A stretch of DNA of 64,000 nucleotides from a gamma proteobacterium symbiont of Ctena orbiculata (GTDB lineage Bacteria; Pseudomonadota; Gammaproteobacteria; Chromatiales; Chromatiaceae): contig NATV01000116.1 in NCBI GenBank assembly GCA_003094535.1, positions 1-64,000 on the forward strand, read 5' to 3'. The stretch's first letter is position 1. Every line of letters begins with the position of its first letter. This document shows positions 61,389 to 64,000 of this stretch, in pieces. A model generated the notes under the pieces. It had not been told where the DNA came from and did no database searches. It saw only the letters and a program-made list of their open reading frames with translations. A program made the position numbers and the translations under genes.

Positions 61389-62156
61389 ATGAGCTTGAGC
61401 GCCGTGAGTAATAGGATTGTCATTGTCAGCCTGCTGCTGCTGTTTCTTTCCGGCTGTGCCAGTATGCAGAACCGGCACCCGGCCGATCCTATCGAGACTG
61501 TCAATCGCGGGGTCGATCAGTTCAACCAGGAGTTCGACAAGGCGGTGGCCAAGCCCGTGGCCAAGGGATATCGCATCGTCACTCCCTCGCTGCTGGATTT
61601 GGGGATAACCAACTTTTTCAACAATCTCGCCGATGTCCCATCGGCGGTCAACAATCTGCTGCAGCTCAAACCGACCCATGCGCTGACCGATCTCGGGCGG
61701 GTCTGTATCAATACCACGCTGGGTATCTTCGGACTCTTCGATGTGGCGTCCGATATGGGCATACCCAACTATAAAGAGGACCTGGGACAGACCCTGGGAT
61801 TTTGGGGAATGGGTGATACGCCCTACCTGGTTGTGCCGTTCCTTGGTCCCACCACGTTGCGTGATCTGATTGGCCTGGTCGGTGACACCTGGATGAATCC
61901 GATCAGTTATCCGAGTCAGGATACCTACTATGCCCTGACTACCCTGCGACTCATCGATGTACGGGCCGATTTGCTGGAGGCAGGAGACGTTTTGGATGAG
62001 GCTGCCGTGGATCGATACGCCTTCCAGCGGGAGTTTTATCTGCAAAAGAGGGAATCGCAAATTAAGGACGGCCCCAACCATATGAGTGAAGACGACCTCT
62101 TCGATGACACCTTTTTCGATGACGAGGAGGCACCCTTCCCTGAGGATGAGTTGTGA
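61389..62156 (+). CDS. mlaA: Phospholipid-transport lipoprotein MlaA (VacJ)
   Basis: MlaA is an outer-membrane lipoprotein that removes phospholipid from the outer leaflet and passes it to MlaC. The signal peptide ends in the lipobox LSGC (Cys near residue 23). The NPIETVNRGVDQFN-like start (here ADPIETVNRGVDQFNQ), VNNLLQLK and LGQTLGFWGMGDTPYLVVPFLGPTTLRD blocks are conserved. The acidic C-terminal tail (DDLFDDTFFDDEEA) is an unusual extension. No mlaFEDCB genes are adjacent. No clear ribosome site precedes ATG 61389. Confidence 0.93.
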   Translation: MSLSAVSNRIVIVSLLLLFLSGCASMQNRHPADPIETVNRGVDQFNQEFDKAVAKPVAKGYRIVTPSLLDLGITNFFNNLADVPSAVNNLLQLKPTHALTDLGRVCINTTLGIFGLFDVASDMGIPNYKEDLGQTLGFWGMGDTPYLVVPFLGPTTLRDLIGLVGDTWMNPISYPSQDTYYALTTLRLIDVRADLLEAGDVLDEAAVDRYAFQREFYLQKRESQIKDGPNHMSEDDLFDDTFFDDEEAPFPEDEL

Positions 62157-62159
62157 GAA

Positions 62160-63191
62160 TCAGGCAACCAGCTGCCAGTTGATCATCTCCCCGCCGCCCA
62201 GTGGGACGACACGATCCTGACCGAATTGATAGCTATCCGGTGATTTCCAAGGCCGCTTCTCCAGGGTGATCCTATCCCGGTTTCTGGGCAGACCATAGAA
62301 GTCGGGGCCGAAGAGGCTGGCGAACCCCTCCAGCCTGTCGAGGGCGTCGGCCCGCTCGAAGACTTCAGCATAGAGCTCTATCGCGGCGTGCGCCGTATAA
62401 CAGCCTGCGCAACCGCAGGCGCACTCCTTGGCGTGCTGTGGATGGGGTGCGCTGTCGGTTCCGAGAAAAAAGTGTGGTTCACCACTGGTTGCCGCCTCGA
62501 TCAAGGCCGACTGATGGCTCTCCCGCTTCAGGATCGGCAGGCAGTAGTAGTGGGGACGTATGCCGCCGACCAGCATCGCATTACGGTTATACATCAGATG
62601 CTGCACCGTGATGGTCGCCGCGATGTTGCCCTCAGTGGCGCGGATGAAATCGACCGCCTGCCTGGTGGTGATATGTTCAAAAACCATGGGCAGGGCGGGA
62701 AAGTCCCGTGCCAACGGCTGCAGATGGCGATCGATAAAGACCTGTTCACGATCGAAAATGTCCACTTCTGGATCGGTCACTTCGGCGTGAATCAGTAGTG
62801 GCAACCCCTCTTTCTGCATCGTCTCGAGGGCCGGATAGCAGTTTCTGATATCGGTGACGCCGGCGTCGGAATGGGTGGTCGCGCCGGCCGGGTAGAGCTT
62901 TATACCGTTGACAATACCGCTCTGCTTCGCTGCGATCACCTCATCACTGCTGATGCGGTCCGTCATATAGAGGGTCATCAGCGGCTTGAAGTCACTGTTC
63001 TGCGGCAGCGCGGCAAGGATACGCTCCCGGTAGGCGATGGCCATGGCCGTTGTCGTGACCGGCGGTTTCAAATTGGGCATCACGATGGCGCGGGCGAAAC
63101 GTTCTGCACTGTGGGCGACTACGGATGCCATGGCTTCGTCGTCACGAAGATGGAGATGCCAGTCGTCAGGTCGGATGAGGGTGATTTGCAT
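62160..63191 (-). CDS. pyrC: Dihydroorotase PyrC
   Basis: PyrC closes carbamoyl aspartate to dihydroorotate in pyrimidine synthesis. The metal-binding DDWHLHLRDDEAM motif is at the N-terminus, LLIHAEVTD and EHITTRQAVDF follow, and GTDSAPHPQHAKECACGCAGCY is near residue 250. The 343-residue form is the homodimeric E. coli-like class. It is convergent with mlaA, with only three bases between the stops. Confidence 0.96.
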   Translation of the reverse strand: MQITLIRPDDWHLHLRDDEAMASVVAHSAERFARAIVMPNLKPPVTTTAMAIAYRERILAALPQNSDFKPLMTLYMTDRISSDEVIAAKQSGIVNGIKLYPAGATTHSDAGVTDIRNCYPALETMQKEGLPLLIHAEVTDPEVDIFDREQVFIDRHLQPLARDFPALPMVFEHITTRQAVDFIRATEGNIAATITVQHLMYNRNAMLVGGIRPHYYCLPILKRESHQSALIEAATSGEPHFFLGTDSAPHPQHAKECACGCAGCYTAHAAIELYAEVFERADALDRLEGFASLFGPDFYGLPRNRDRITLEKRPWKSPDSYQFGQDRVVPLGGGEMINWQLVA

Positions 63192-63276
63192 GCTGTACCG
63201 ATCCGGGTGGTTATTTCGTTTTTGGGAATATTAGAAAATTCCTATTTAAAGGTTTTTTACAATTAGAAATCGCAAT

Positions 63277-63305
63277 TTGTTAAATTAAGTAATTACTAAT
63301 ATTCT
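63277..63305 (+). promoter_or_regulatory. Candidate promoter for the sulfur globule genes
   Basis: TTGTTA and TATTCT are separated by 17 bases in a strongly AT-rich region, giving a leader of about 70 bases before the first sulfur globule gene. Confidence 0.4.
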
Positions 63306-63379
63306 ATATCTCGAAGGCTACGCTGTATCTGCTTTCTAAAATACATCACGATTACATTCTATCTCGAGGAGAGTGAATA

Positions 63380-63742
63380 ATGAAAAAGATCGTTCAAGCT
63401 TCAGCAGCTGCTGCTCTGATCGTTGCTTCCGCTTCCGCTTCCGCATGGTGGGGCGGCCCAGGCTGGGGAAATCGCGGCTGGAACAACGACGGTTGGGGTG
63501 ACGGCTGGGGTGACGGCTATGGTGACTTCAGCTTCGGTATGAGCGGTAGCGCTCGCGGTTCCGGCTATGGTCGTGGCTACAACGCCTATCGCGACTACTA
63601 TGGTTACGGTCCCTATGGCTATGGTGCACCTTATGGTTATGGTGCTCCTTATGGTTATGGCTATCCGCCTGTAGCACCGGCTGCACCGGCTGCACCGGCT
63701 GCACCGGCTGCTCCTGCTACTCAGGCTGCTCCCGCCAAGTAA
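63380..63742 (+). CDS. sgp: Sulfur globule protein-like, Gly/Tyr-rich exported protein
   Basis: The 120-residue product has a signal peptide ([22 protein letters not shown]) and a mature protein that starts WWGGPGWGN and is rich in Gly, Tyr, Trp and Asp, with YGYGAP repeats and a C-terminal APAAPAAPA tail. This matches the Sgp proteins that coat intracellular sulfur globules in purple and other sulfur bacteria. A strong GAGGAG site suggests high expression. The repeats are coded by near-identical DNA repeats, so copy number may vary. The family has low complexity, so the assignment rests on composition, export signal and the tandem paralogue. Confidence 0.75.
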   Translation: MKKIVQASAAAALIVASASASAWWGGPGWGNRGWNNDGWGDGWGDGYGDFSFGMSGSARGSGYGRGYNAYRDYYGYGPYGYGAPYGYGAPYGYGYPPVAPAAPAAPAAPAAPATQAAPAK

Positions 63743-63841
63743 AGCGGTACAGAGCCAAATCACAGGGAATCCTCGGCACAGGGACGTGCACAGGCAACTA
63801 AGCGTGGTTTTCGACAATATATAATTTCCGGGTACGCAAAA

Positions 63842-64000
63842 ATGAAAAAGATTTCTATCATTGCCGCGGCTATCGCCATGGCAGCCTCATCGGCAACTGT
63901 CAATGCCTGGTGGGGCAACGACTGGGGTGACGATTTCTTCGGTGACGGTTTCGGCGCTGGTGATTTCGACTTCTCTTTTAACATGCATGCGCGCGGCAAC
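63842..64000 (+). CDS. sgp: Second sulfur globule protein-like gene, cut by window end
   Basis: The start MKKISIIAAAIAMAASSATVNA is a signal peptide, and the mature end begins WWGNDWGDDFFGDGFG, as in the preceding gene. The two share the AWWG junction and a Gly/Asp/aromatic composition but differ in repeats, so they are paralogues. The frame is open to the window end. The 99-base gap has no obvious terminator, so cotranscription is likely. Confidence 0.7.
   Translation, partial: MKKISIIAAAIAMAASSATVNAWWGNDWGDDFFGDGFGAGDFDFSFNMHARGN

Noticed and set aside
63640-63730. CRISPR or satellite repeat
   Set aside because: The short repeats are codon repeats within the sulfur globule gene (Ala-Pro and Gly-Tyr runs), with no spacers.

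Overview
The window is about 64 kb of chromosomal backbone from a free-living or symbiotic sulfur-oxidising gammaproteobacterium. The gene order lpxC-dciA-M23 peptidase-secA-argJ-Nudix/ThiE and rlmN-pilF-rodZ-hisS-yfgM-bamB-der is typically gammaproteobacterial. Two tandem genes for exported Gly/Tyr/Trp-rich proteins starting with an 'AWWG' mature end look like sulfur globule envelope proteins, as in Chromatiales and related sulfur-storing symbionts. The tkt-gap-pgk-pyk-fba block fits an autotroph that runs the Calvin cycle. Coding density is high, GC is roughly 60% and no tRNA, rRNA, insertion sequence or CRISPR array was seen. All identifications come from motifs and remembered family features; no search was run.

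Layout. (1) 1-16.3 kb: the dcw division and cell-wall cluster, from the 3' part of ftsI through murE, murF, mraY, murD, ftsW, murG, murC, a small coupled ORF, murB, ddl, ftsQ, ftsA and ftsZ, then lpxC. Most junctions are ATGA/GTGA/TGATG overlaps. (2) 16.4-17.0 kb: a PEP-CTERM exported protein on the minus strand with its own terminator and a textbook sigma-54 promoter. (3) 17.3-23.9 kb: dciA, M23 peptidase, secA, argJ and a Nudix-ThiE fusion. (4) 23.9-26.7 kb: a PilZ protein divergent from an RpfC-like hybrid histidine kinase. (5) 26.7-30.6 kb, minus strand: metK, ahcY and metF, the SAM cycle, with an SAH riboswitch before ahcY. (6) 30.8-38.7 kb: a thioredoxin-fold protein, then tkt, gap, pgk, pyk and fba. 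(7) 38.8-45.6 kb: glutaredoxin, purC, conserved hypotheticals, an orphan Xre/MbcA/ParS-type protein, an MBL-fold hydrolase, plsY, folB, folK and a DUF1015 protein; between folK and DUF1015 lies a candidate CsrA-sponge small RNA. (8) 45.6-58.2 kb: relA, rlmN, pilF, rodZ, hisS, yfgM, bamB, der, an SPL-type radical SAM protein and a PutP-type symporter. (9) 58.5-64 kb: TetR regulator, mrp/apbC, rnt, mlaA, pyrC and the sulfur globule genes, the second cut by the window end.

The most interesting signals are non-coding. A minus-strand RNA of about 125 nt between folK and DUF1015 has a -10 box, a 7-bp closing stem starting at the predicted +1, six ANGGA motifs and a strong terminator, as expected for a CsrB/RsmY-type regulator. 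The PEP-CTERM gene has a GG-N10-GC sigma-54 promoter. The ahcY leader matches the SAH riboswitch consensus. Two intergenic AT-rich inverted repeats (metK-ahcY and gap-pgk) may be a dispersed element.
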